Of a stretch of 64,000 bases of DNA, positions 26,197-34,488 are shown in pieces. The translations under genes were made by a program, and so were the position numbers. The notes under the pieces are model-generated. The model was not told the origin of the DNA, made no database searches, and saw only the letters and a program-made list of their open reading frames with translations. Every line of letters begins with the position of its first letter. The stretch's first letter is position 1. This stretch comes from Chitinophagaceae bacterium (GTDB taxonomy: Bacteria > Bacteroidota > Bacteroidia > Chitinophagales > Chitinophagaceae): the NCBI GenBank assembly GCA_003168265.1, contig PMSV01000008.1, positions 248,001 to 312,000 of the forward strand, written 5' to 3'.

Positions 26197-29130
26197 ATGA
26201 ATAACGGACGCAAAATTAATTCAAATTATTTTCCGCCGTTGGTTTTGACTGCGTTATTATTCATATTAACGCATTTCGTTAAGGCAAATTATTTCGGGCA
26301 TTTGAGATTTGGCAAAACCTTAACCTCGAATAAAGCCAATTTCCGTGGCAATATCCAAAAAAATTTTCGGAGTAATATTCAGAAAGAACTTAGCCAGAAC
26401 CTCAGCCAGAACTATAATCAGAACCTTAACCAAGACACTTCCCGACCCGATCTGAAAAAGGATATGGCCAGAAAAGGCAGCGATACCAGCCTTCCAATGC
26501 CGCTCATAACTCCCATGGATTCGGTAACCAGGAGTCATCTTAAGGACAGCCTGAGTAATAATATAAGCTTCAAAAACCCGATCCTCAAGGACGCCTACCT
26601 CAAAGACAGCAGCTATTACGACAGTTCGAACCTGCAATGGGATACCCTGGGGATCAAGCTCTCTAAGGACACCCTCGAAGCACCGATAAATTATGGCGCT
26701 TCAGATTCCATCGTAATGGAGATCCCGAGCAAGAAGATCATACTTTTCAATAAATCCACCGTAAAACAAAAAGACCTCAACCTCGAAGCCTACAGGATCG
26801 AATACGATCAGAAAAACGATGTATTGGTGGCGACCTATTCAACAGATACAGGCGGGAATATGGTCGGACGGCCCAAAATGGTTCAGACCGACAATACCAT
26901 CGAATCGGATACCATGGTCTATAATATCAAGTCGCAAAAGGGTATTACCAGGAACAGTTATACCCAATCCGGCGAAATGTATTTCTATGGAGAGCGGTTT
27001 AAGAAATTTGCTCCTGAACAGTTCTATGCCTATCACGGACGGTTCACAACCTGTAACCTTGATACCCCGCATTTCGCCTTCCGTGCAGCTAAAATGAAAG
27101 TTATCAAGGGGAAATTTGCCATTACGGGCCCTGCACATCCCGAATTCGAAGGGATACCCATACCCATTTATATTCCTTTCGGTTTTTTTCCTCTTGTTGA
27201 GGGAAGACATTCCGGGATACTTCCTCCTGAATTTACGGCAAGCGATCAATTCGGACTGGGCCTGACCCAGATGGGATATTACAAGGTGATCAACAACAAT
27301 TTTGATGTGACTTTCCGGGCAGACGTCTATTCCTATGGGGGCTGGGCACTTTACCTGGACCCGGAATACTATGTCCGTTATCACTATAAAGGGCGCCTCG
27401 ACATATCGATCCAGGACAGCCGGATACTGAATCCAACAGGAGTCGGCAACGAGGAGTTCTCGGATACCCGGCTCTTCAAAATTTCCTGGAGCCATACGGT
27501 AGATTCAAAAGCCAGGCCTGGTACGACATTCAGCGCCAGCGTAAACGTCCAATCAGAAAAATACAACCAGTTACAGATTAATAACCCGATCGCCAATTAT
27601 CAAAATCAGGTCGGGTCGAGCATCGCCTATTCCAAAACCTGGGACAATGGAAAAGTAAACCTGACCCTGAGCGGAAATCATAGCCAGAACAGCAACAATG
27701 GAACGATCTCCATCACCCTTCCCAATATGGGTTTTACGGTCACTACTCTTTATCCCTTTCAAAAACAGGAATCGATCGGAGCTCCGAAATGGTACGAAAA
27801 GCTGGGGATCGGCCTGACCACATCTTTGTCCAATCAGGCCACTTTATACGATTCCCTATTCAGTATAAAAAAGCTGATCGATACCTTTCAATGGGGGGTG
27901 CATCATAGCATTCCCATCACCCTGGCCCTCCCCCAAATGGGGCCTTTTCAGCTCGCCCCAGGCATGAGCTTCCAGGAGAACTGGTATCAAACCAAGTCCA
28001 TAGTCGCCTGGCAACCTGCACCGGATGGAGGTTATATGGATACGACCACGCAAAAAGGATTTTTCACTGAAAACAGCGCTTCTTTCAGCCTTGGGGTCAG
28101 CACGGCTATATTCGGCACATTCAATAAATTCGGGGAAAACAGCTCAATTCTGGGCATCAGGCATACAATCAGGCCCACTATCAGCATCAGCTATTCTCCG
28201 AACCTGGCGGGAAAGGATTATTATTGGGCACAAAATGACAGTTCCGGGCTAAGAGAAAGGCTGAATTATTTTCAGGGCAATGCGGCAGCGCCATTTCCGG
28301 AGGGCAAATTCGGAGGGATGTCCTTTGGTTTCGACAATACACTTGAGATGAAGGTCCGGTCCAAGACCGATACCTCCGATTCCGGGGTGAAAAAAATTAA
28401 ATTGCTGGATGGGTTCGGCTTTACGGGCAGCTATAACTACCTGGCTGATTCCAACCGGTTGTCACCGATCAGTTTTTATCTGCGCAGCACTCTGTTCGGA
28501 AAGATCAATATTACTGCCAGCAGTACCCTGGACCCCTACGTTAAAGACTCTCTCGGTAATGACATAAAGAATTTTTATGCCTGGGAACAAAAGGGGGGTT
28601 TTTCATTGGGTCATCTGACCCAGGGCACGCTCTCTTTGTCTACCAGTTTCAAAAGTGCGCCTAAGGACCCAAAGGCCGAAGACGAGAAAAAACAGGAACA
28701 ATCTCAGGAAATACCGCTCACGCCTGACGAGCAACAGTCCCAAATGAACTATATCGCCACTCATGCGGCGGAATTCGCCGATTTCAATGTGGATTGGTCC
28801 TTTACAATGGCATTTTCTCTGAACTATACCCATAGCATTAAAGCGGATTTCTCAGGTTACCAAACCATCATCAACTCGGGCCTGAACCTCAATGGAGACT
28901 TCAACCTGACACCAAAATGGAAACTGGGTATGGGGACTTATTATGATGTTAAAAATCTTAAAGTGAATTCCCTGACCATGTCCATTGCCAGGGATATGCA
29001 TTGCTGGCAGTTAGCCATCAACGTTATTCCCATCGGCATAACCCGGTCTTTTAATATCACCCTTAGCCCCAAGGCCGCTATTTTGAGAGATCTTCGCGTG
29101 AACCGTTCCCGGTTTTTCTATACGGAGTGA
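26197..29130 (+). CDS. lptD: LPS assembly outer-membrane protein LptD
   Basis: The 977-residue protein has an N-terminal hydrophobic signal (PLVLTALLFILTHFV) and an Asn/Gln-rich low-complexity stretch (about 45-85). An OstA-like N-terminal domain follows, with EAYRIEYDQKND and YNIKSQKGITRN. The Bacteroidota LptD block comes next (CNLDTPHFAFRAAKMKVI, then HPEFEGIPIPIYIPFGFFP and GRHSGILPPEF), and a long beta-barrel completes the chain. It forms the outer-membrane LPS translocon. Escherichia coli LptD is shorter (784 residues). The gene is divergent from the amidase, with about 170 bases between them, and its last 13 bases overlap the end of plsC on the other strand. Confidence 0.92.
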   Translation: MNNGRKINSNYFPPLVLTALLFILTHFVKANYFGHLRFGKTLTSNKANFRGNIQKNFRSNIQKELSQNLSQNYNQNLNQDTSRPDLKKDMARKGSDTSLPMPLITPMDSVTRSHLKDSLSNNISFKNPILKDAYLKDSSYYDSSNLQWDTLGIKLSKDTLEAPINYGASDSIVMEIPSKKIILFNKSTVKQKDLNLEAYRIEYDQKNDVLVATYSTDTGGNMVGRPKMVQTDNTIESDTMVYNIKSQKGITRNSYTQSGEMYFYGERFKKFAPEQFYAYHGRFTTCNLDTPHFAFRAAKMKVIKGKFAITGPAHPEFEGIPIPIYIPFGFFPLVEGRHSGILPPEFTASDQFGLGLTQMGYYKVINNNFDVTFRADVYSYGGWALYLDPEYYVRYHYKGRLDISIQDSRILNPTGVGNEEFSDTRLFKISWSHTVDSKARPGTTFSASVNVQSEKYNQLQINNPIANYQNQVGSSIAYSKTWDNGKVNLTLSGNHSQNSNNGTISITLPNMGFTVTTLYPFQKQESIGAPKWYEKLGIGLTTSLSNQATLYDSLFSIKKLIDTFQWGVHHSIPITLALPQMGPFQLAPGMSFQENWYQTKSIVAWQPAPDGGYMDTTTQKGFFTENSASFSLGVSTAIFGTFNKFGENSSILGIRHTIRPTISISYSPNLAGKDYYWAQNDSSGLRERLNYFQGNAAAPFPEGKFGGMSFGFDNTLEMKVRSKTDTSDSGVKKIKLLDGFGFTGSYNYLADSNRLSPISFYLRSTLFGKINITASSTLDPYVKDSLGNDIKNFYAWEQKGGFSLGHLTQGTLSLSTSFKSAPKDPKAEDEKKQEQSQEIPLTPDEQQSQMNYIATHAAEFADFNVDWSFTMAFSLNYTHSIKADFSGYQTIINSGLNLNGDFNLTPKWKLGMGTYYDVKNLKVNSLTMSIARDMHCWQLAINVIPIGITRSFNITLSPKAAILRDLRVNRSRFFYTE

Positions 29131-29870
29131 TTACGATGCTCCAGGTAATAGGACTTCATGATTTCAAACACTCTTTGTTTAAGGCTTTGAAGGTTGTCTG
29201 AAGGTAGGGGGGCTACCGGTTCCAGAAAATGCATGTATAGTTTTTGCGGGTAAAGACAGAAGGTTTTATCCGCAGGCATGGCTTTACGGGTATTGAAGAT
29301 AAGGGCGGGAATAATCTTTTTGCCTGTATCAATAGATAGTCGGAAAGCGCCGTCGTGGAATGGTTTCAAAGGTTCATCCGTGACATTGCGTGTACCTTCA
29401 GGATAAATGCACATATGCAGGCCCATATCCAACACTGCTTTCATCTTGCCATAACTTTCTTTTCTGCTCGCGTCACTTTTCCTGTCTACAAGAACGCTGC
29501 CCGTACTATAGATCATGCCGAAAAGGGGTATCCTGGATAATTCGATCTTCGCGATCGTCTTATTTCCGCCCGGAATAAAGGGATAGGAAACCGGAACGTC
29601 CATAAAAGCATTGTGATTGCAAACAACGATATAGGTCTCTTTATTGATGAAATTTTCCCTTCCCCTCACTTGTAAGGGGCAGCCTACCAGTCCAAGGAAT
29701 ACATTCATCCAGCCCCTGGCAAGTAGTATGAAACGTCGGGTCTTAAGGGGCTCTTTGCGGAAATAAGAAAAAGCGAGAAAGGGTATCAGGAAAAATAACA
29801 TAGTGACAAAAAAGGCGATAAGCCCCCATCCTGCCCAGATCCTTGCAAATATTTCCCTGAAAATTTTCAT
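29118..29870 (-). CDS. 1-acyl-sn-glycerol-3-phosphate acyltransferase (PlsC family)
   Basis: I place the start at 29870 (MKIFREIFARIWAGW); the frame continues 16 codons upstream, but that part is Lys/Asn-rich and lies in the leader. The 250-residue protein has a membrane helix near the N-terminus (about 12-35). The acyltransferase motifs are NHNAFMD (HX4D catalytic pair), VLVDRKS and YPEGTRN (EGTR), with ALIFNTRKAMP after them. It acylates lysophosphatidic acid to phosphatidic acid at the inner membrane. It converges on and overlaps lptD by 13 bases. Leader element copy C lies 25 bases before this start. Confidence 0.9.
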   Translation of the reverse strand: MKIFREIFARIWAGWGLIAFFVTMLFFLIPFLAFSYFRKEPLKTRRFILLARGWMNVFLGLVGCPLQVRGRENFINKETYIVVCNHNAFMDVPVSYPFIPGGNKTIAKIELSRIPLFGMIYSTGSVLVDRKSDASRKESYGKMKAVLDMGLHMCIYPEGTRNVTDEPLKPFHDGAFRLSIDTGKKIIPALIFNTRKAMPADKTFCLYPQKLYMHFLEPVAPLPSDNLQSLKQRVFEIMKSYYLEHRNHSV

Positions 29871-29894
29871 CTGGGTATTATATATTTTGTATTT

Positions 29895-29964
29895 TCTGTT
29901 TTTCAGATGGAACCTCACATATTGATTGACCTATTTGCAGTATAATGTGCATGCCTGGTTTCTT
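29895..29964 (-). promoter_or_regulatory. Conserved leader element, copy C (upstream of plsC)
   Basis: On the minus strand it has GAAACC, 42 variable bases, GGTTCC, and then the hairpin TCTG-AAAAA-CAGA, ending 25 bases before the ATG at 29870. The loop differs from that of copy A while the stem is kept, which favours an RNA structure. Flanking bases GCAT before and after GAAACC also recur. Confidence 0.52.
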
Positions 29965-29999
29965 ATGCTTAGTTGTCAAATAATGGCAAGCGGTCGTGA

Positions 30000-30671
30000 T
30001 CAGATTCTCCAGTCGATCGGCTGAACACCGTTTTGGACAAGATAATCATTTGACTTTGAAAAATGCCGGCATCCAAAAAAACCTCTCTCTGCCGAAAGGG
30101 GAGAAGGATGGACAGTTTTTAGAATCAGGTGCTTCCGGCCATTAATGAGGGCCTGTTTGTCCTGGGCAAACTTACCCCAGAGAAGAAAAACAATATGCTC
30201 CTTCAATTCAGAAACTTGATGTATGACAGAGTTCGTAAACTCCGCCCATCCTATTTTGGCATGGCTCATGGGCTCGTTGGCGCGAACAGTCAGGGATGCA
30301 TTCAGCAATAAAACGCCTTGCTCTGCCCAACAGCTCAGATTGCCATGTGTTGGGATACCGATCCCTAAGTCCGCCTTCAGTTCTTTAAAAATATTCACAA
30401 GGGAAGGAGGGGGAGGAATGCCCGGGGGAACGGAAAAACTCAGGCCATGGGCCTGACCGGGACCATGATATGGATCCTGTCCGATCAGCACGACCTTAAC
30501 GATTGAAAAAGGCGTACTGTTGAAAGCATTGAAGATAAGAGGGCCAGGTGGATAGATCGTCTTTCCGGAATTTTTTTCCTCTTTGAGAAATTTGGCTATC
30601 TGCGAAAAATAGGGCTTGGAGAATTCATCCTTCAATACTTCCTTCCAGCTCTGTTCGATTTTTACTTCCAT
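30000..30671 (-). CDS. ung: Uracil-DNA glycosylase (family 1)
   Basis: The enzyme removes uracil from DNA in base excision repair. I place the start at 30671 ([13 protein letters not shown]), which matches the N-terminus of Escherichia coli Ung; the open frame extends a further 23 codons to the end of the preceding gene but lacks family similarity there. The 223 residues carry the catalytic [18 protein letters not shown], the PPPPSLVNI proline loop, [10 protein letters not shown], and the DNA-intercalating motif [13 protein letters not shown]. It lies 65 bases after the EF-G2-like gene on the same strand and may be co-transcribed with it. Confidence 0.97.
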   Translation of the reverse strand: MEVKIEQSWKEVLKDEFSKPYFSQIAKFLKEEKNSGKTIYPPGPLIFNAFNSTPFSIVKVVLIGQDPYHGPGQAHGLSFSVPPGIPPPPSLVNIFKELKADLGIGIPTHGNLSCWAEQGVLLLNASLTVRANEPMSHAKIGWAEFTNSVIHQVSELKEHIVFLLWGKFAQDKQALINGRKHLILKTVHPSPLSAERGFFGCRHFSKSNDYLVQNGVQPIDWRI

Positions 30672-30736
30672 TGCAGTATGAAATAGAGGGAAAGCCGACA
30701 AATTAATGAAAGTTTGGGACACACCCGGAAGACAGA

Positions 30737-32875
30737 TCAAACTTCCTCCTTAACAGCGGTCTTATGGTATTCATCAATGAGTTTGCGCTGCAATTCAAAG
30801 GGAACCGGCACATATTCGAAGAATTCCATCCGGAACTTAGCCCTGCCTTGTGTAATTGACCGAAGTGATGAAGAATAGTCACTCATTTCTGATAGCGGAA
30901 CTTTCGCTGTGATCTTAGTAAAATGCCCTTCGGTATCCATCCCTTCCATGATTGCCCGCCTGGTTTGCAGTTCACTGATGATATGCCCGGTAAGATCATC
31001 CGGGCCTAGAACGGTCACGGTATAAACGGGTTCCAGTATCTGTGGGTCAGCTTGCTGGAAGGCTTGCTTAAAGGCCATAAGGCCTGCTATTTTAAAGGAT
31101 ATGTCATTAGAGTCCACCGGATGCATTTTCCCGTCATAGACGGACACACGGACATCCCTTACATAGGAACCGGTGAGAGGGCCTTCATGCATTTTCTCCA
31201 TGACCCCCTTCAAAATGGAGGGAAGAAAACGCTGGTCGATGGCACCTCCGACTATGCAGTTCAGAAAAACCAGTTTGCCGCCCCAATCGAGCTGATGCTC
31301 ATCCCGGCCGCGCACCGACATGCCTTTTGGATCAGCCATGCCATCATGCCAGGGCTCGACCTGCATGTACACTTCGGCGAACTGTCCTGCACCGCCCGAC
31401 TGCTTTTTATGTCGATAATTTGATTGAATGGATTTTCTTATTGTTTCCCGGTATGGGATGCGCGTCTTTGAGAACTTAACGGCCAGGTTCCTGGAAATAT
31501 GTTCAATCTTCCATTTGATAACAGCCAGGTGCAGTTCTCCCAGACAATGGATGATGATCTGTTTCAATTCCTGTGAAACCTCCACCTGTACGGTTGGATC
31601 CTCTTCCTGGACCTGATGTAATGCAAGTGAGAGTTTTTCCTCATCGCCTTTTTGAGCAGGCTCGATCGCAACGCTCATTGTAGAGGCCGGAAATTCAATT
31701 GGCGGAAGTTCATAGTTTTTTCCTCTGGCATGAAGAGTATTGTTTACATGGGTGTGCTTGAGTTTTATTGTAGCTCCGAGGTCCCCGGCCGTCAATTCAT
31801 TGACGGCGGTTCTTTTAGCTCCTTCGACGATAAAAAGCTGGTTCAGCTTTTCTGTGACACCGTTGGATTCGTTGACCAGTTCTATTCCGGACTTGATTGT
31901 TCCGGAATAGACTTTAAAAAAGGACATGTCCCCGATATGGGATTCGGAAATCGTCTTGTAAATAAAAATGCATGCAGGTCCATTGGCATCGCAGGGAAGG
32001 AGTTCGCCGGAACTGGTCTTTTGGGGGGGCATTTCATTGGCGCTTGGACAAACATTGTCAATGAAACCCATCAGGCGGCCTGCACCCATATTTTTTTTTG
32101 CTGAAATGCAAAACAATGGAAACAGGTCATGATTGATCATAGCTTTCTTAAGTCCGGCTTTCATTTCGTCTTCGTCGAGCTCTCCCATATCGAAGTATTT
32201 TTCCATCAGGGTTTCATCATTCTCGGCGATGGCCTCGATCAATTCTTTATGAAGCCGTTCCGCTTTTTCCTGTTCATTATCAGGAATGGGCAGCTTTTCA
32301 GGTTTGCCTCCCGAGACGGGGAATTTATACATCGTCATCCGCAACACATCGATGATGGAATCGAATTCCATGCCCTGGTTCAAGGGATATTGCACTACAG
32401 TGATATTGCGCCCGAAATGGTCCTTAGCCTGGGTGACGGCCCGGTCGAAGTCCGCTTTGTCGAGATCGAGTTTGTTTACGGCGAAGATCATCGGGGTCCT
32501 GAATTGCTCGGTGTATTCCCAGATGATATCCGTTCCCACTTCGACGCCAAAACTGGCATTCAGAAGCATAATACCGGTATCGGCTACACGTAATGAGGAT
32601 ACTACCTCCCCTGCGAAATCGTCATAACCCGGCGTGTCCAGTACATTGATCTTGTATCCGCGCCAGTCAGCATGCAGCAATTTTGAATAGATCGAATTGC
32701 CACGCTGTTGTTCCAGCTCATAAAAGTCAGAAGTCGTGTTTTTCTCTTCTACGCTTCCCCGTCGAGTCAGCAGGCCAGCTTCAAAAAGCATGGATTCGGC
32801 AAGGGTAGTCTTGCCTGATCCTGCATGACCGAGAAGAACGATGTTTTTAACATGTGAGGTATCGAAATTTGGCAT
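30737..32875 (-). CDS. EF-G paralogue (EF-G2-like) with altered catalytic His
   Basis: A 712-residue elongation-factor-G homologue covering all five domains: GTPase domain (about 1-270), beta-barrel domain II, and the EF-G III-IV-V region with PYRETI and '[11 protein letters not shown]'. The P-loop GHAGSGKT (16-23) and NKLD (134-137) are intact. Switch II reads DTPGY (80-84), so the catalytic His of canonical DTPGH is Tyr. Switch I has RGNSI instead of RGITI. These features mark the EF-G2 class, some members of which have been reported to lack GTPase activity (mycobacterial and Bacteroides paralogues). It is therefore unlikely to be the main fusA product and may support translation under starvation or another special condition. 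The start at 32875 ([14 protein letters not shown]) is preferred over 32884. Confidence 0.9.
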   Translation of the reverse strand: MPNFDTSHVKNIVLLGHAGSGKTTLAESMLFEAGLLTRRGSVEEKNTTSDFYELEQQRGNSIYSKLLHADWRGYKINVLDTPGYDDFAGEVVSSLRVADTGIMLLNASFGVEVGTDIIWEYTEQFRTPMIFAVNKLDLDKADFDRAVTQAKDHFGRNITVVQYPLNQGMEFDSIIDVLRMTMYKFPVSGGKPEKLPIPDNEQEKAERLHKELIEAIAENDETLMEKYFDMGELDEDEMKAGLKKAMINHDLFPLFCISAKKNMGAGRLMGFIDNVCPSANEMPPQKTSSGELLPCDANGPACIFIYKTISESHIGDMSFFKVYSGTIKSGIELVNESNGVTEKLNQLFIVEGAKRTAVNELTAGDLGATIKLKHTHVNNTLHARGKNYELPPIEFPASTMSVAIEPAQKGDEEKLSLALHQVQEEDPTVQVEVSQELKQIIIHCLGELHLAVIKWKIEHISRNLAVKFSKTRIPYRETIRKSIQSNYRHKKQSGGAGQFAEVYMQVEPWHDGMADPKGMSVRGRDEHQLDWGGKLVFLNCIVGGAIDQRFLPSILKGVMEKMHEGPLTGSYVRDVRVSVYDGKMHPVDSNDISFKIAGLMAFKQAFQQADPQILEPVYTVTVLGPDDLTGHIISELQTRRAIMEGMDTEGHFTKITAKVPLSEMSDYSSSLRSITQGRAKFRMEFFEYVPVPFELQRKLIDEYHKTAVKEEV

Positions 32876-33010
32876 GACAAGCAAAATTTGAGAAGGAAGG
32901 TAAGCAAGTCTGCCATTAATTTGAAATGATTTTTGTCAGAGAGGGAACATGATTACCTATGTTTGGTAAGAGGCAAACTATTTTATAATTTTGCGCCCTT
33001 GTGCTGTTCC

Positions 33011-33084
<74 letters not shown>

Positions 33085-33091
33085 CTGGTTT

Positions 33092-33129
33092 GGGCAAATC
33101 GATTTTTTTTTTCGGTTTGTCCATTTTTA
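33092..33129 (+). terminator. Terminator downstream of tRNA-Arg
   Basis: An 11-bp stem (GGGCAAATCGA at 33092-33102 with TCGGTTTGTCC at 33112-33122, all positions paired, counting two G-U pairs) closes a loop of nine T residues and is followed by ATTTTTATTTT. It starts 8 bases after the tRNA. Confidence 0.75.
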
Positions 33130-33259
33130 TTTTCGATGAAACCCACACCAATATTGTATATTATCGAGTCAAGAAGGGATTGTTCCATTAACAATACACA
33201 ATATATAAACCCAAATATCCATTCTCAAACATTTATAAACCTGATTAAAAAATCAAAAT

Positions 33260-33925
33260 ATGTTTAGTTTAATCGGTATAGTTGGTCATCTTTCCAACGC
33301 AATTTTAGCCTTTGGCACAGGGTTCAGAAATATTCTGTACCTCAGGACATCTTTAATTATCGCCTCAGTGCTCGAAATAATTTATAACCTTTTTGTTTCG
33401 GCCACGCCTTTCTGGACTCCTATTATGTGGAGTTTTTTAATTATTGCCATCAATATTTTCCAGGTAATTTATTTCCTCTATCAAAAGCGGTTTCTTAATT
33501 TATCCGTTGATGAAAGGAAAGTATTCAATATGATAGGCAGCAAAATGGGCATACTGAATTTTAAAAAACTTATGAAAGCCGGCAACTGGGACACTTACCC
33601 CAAACATAAACAGATAATAACCGAAAACGAGGCTACCGAAAGACTGTTTCTCCTGGTGGATGGTGAAGCTGAAGTTAAGATAAAGCATAAACATATAACA
33701 ACCATAAAAAAAGGCAATTTCATCGGGGAAATGAGTTTCCTGAGCGGCGATTTACCTTCCGCTCATGTTTCCACCCTCACCCCATCAAAGATGCTCAGTT
33801 GGGAAAAAGGAAAATTAAGGTTGCTGATAGACAAAAATGATGATTTAAGACATGAGATCCACTCAATCTTCAGCAATGATCTCATTTTAAAACTTATTAA
33901 CCAGAACAAAAAAGGTATTATCTAA
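33260..33925 (+). CDS. Popeye-domain-like membrane protein with cyclic-nucleotide-binding fold
   Basis: The 221-residue protein has three hydrophobic helices (about 1-22, 28-48 and 53-75) and a cytoplasmic beta-rich domain (about 85-215) of the cyclic-nucleotide-binding/RmlC fold, with LFLLVDGEAEVKI, 'KKGNFIGEMSFLSG' and an 'AHVSTLTPSKMLSW' strand before the last helices. Three short helices, a 'FLYQKR' junction and a C-terminal 'W-(x)n-L...L' helix pattern match the vertebrate POPDC layout. Bacterial Popeye-like proteins are known but hardly studied. An Arg typical of the classic phosphate-binding cassette is absent, so ligand binding may be unconventional. It probably senses cAMP or another nucleotide at the membrane. 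It stands alone and is followed by a bidirectional hairpin. Confidence 0.75.
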   Translation: MFSLIGIVGHLSNAILAFGTGFRNILYLRTSLIIASVLEIIYNLFVSATPFWTPIMWSFLIIAINIFQVIYFLYQKRFLNLSVDERKVFNMIGSKMGILNFKKLMKAGNWDTYPKHKQIITENEATERLFLLVDGEAEVKIKHKHITTIKKGNFIGEMSFLSGDLPSAHVSTLTPSKMLSWEKGKLRLLIDKNDDLRHEIHSIFSNDLILKLINQNKKGII

Positions 33926-33941
33926 TGATGTTCACTAGGTT

Positions 33942-33970
33942 AGGATCCCAGCAAAAGTAGGATCCTTCTT
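33942..33970. terminator. Bidirectional hairpin terminator candidate
   Basis: AGGATCC at 33942-33948 pairs exactly with GGATCCT at 33960-33966, followed by TCTTAATTTT. It sits between two convergent genes (stops at 33925 and 33990). Confidence 0.6.
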
Positions 33971-33989
33971 AATTTTCGTATGTAAATAG

Positions 33990-34397
33990 TTAAGGCTTAT
34001 CTCCCTGTTTGTTTTTATTAATAATGTCATATGGGATCTTTGTGTCTGCATAAACTTGCCACAACTTAATCTTATTGTCTCTCACTAAGACTTTCCAGGC
34101 TGCAGGAAGCCGCCAGAAATTTTCATTCTTGTCTGTTTTGATTCCTTTAAATGTGCCGCTGGCAAATCCAAATGCAGCAACAATATCACCATCAGAAAAG
34201 ACAGATATTATCTCGACCTTATAATCCGGGAACCATTGAAAATAGACTGTCCAGCCCACTTTCATTTTGTCCTTGCCGGATACTTCGTTGCCTTGAGCAT
34301 CGACGAACATATGATCGTCTGTCATCATCGGATAAAGGTTAGCAACATTGTGCTCGTTGATTGCATTGACAAACTCATAAAAGGCTTTTATTTCCAT
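33990..34397 (-). CDS. NTF2-like / SnoaL-like domain protein
   Basis: From the ATG at 34397 the product is 135 residues with the cone-shaped NTF2-like fold pattern: an N-terminal helix (FYEFVNAINEHNV), 'YPMMTDDHMFVDAQGNEVSG', a central 'WFPDYKVEIISVFSDGDIVAAFG' and 'RLPAAWKVLVRDNKIKLWQVYAD'. Such proteins are small ligand-binding or isomerase-like enzymes, and the substrate is unknown. The frame is also open 19 codons upstream with a secretion-signal-like stretch (FLGLAASGQ), but a TAG at 34455-34457 blocks any ATG that would include a full signal. The original N-terminus may have been lost. Confidence 0.7.
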   Translation of the reverse strand: MEIKAFYEFVNAINEHNVANLYPMMTDDHMFVDAQGNEVSGKDKMKVGWTVYFQWFPDYKVEIISVFSDGDIVAAFGFASGTFKGIKTDKNENFWRLPAAWKVLVRDNKIKLWQVYADTKIPYDIINKNKQGDKP

Positions 34398-34488
34398 ATT
34401 GCTCTTGTTGTGAGAATTTGTTTGTCCGGAGGCCGCAAGTCCCAAGAAAATATCCTAGAAATTCTGCAATTCCCAATAATTTTCCATT

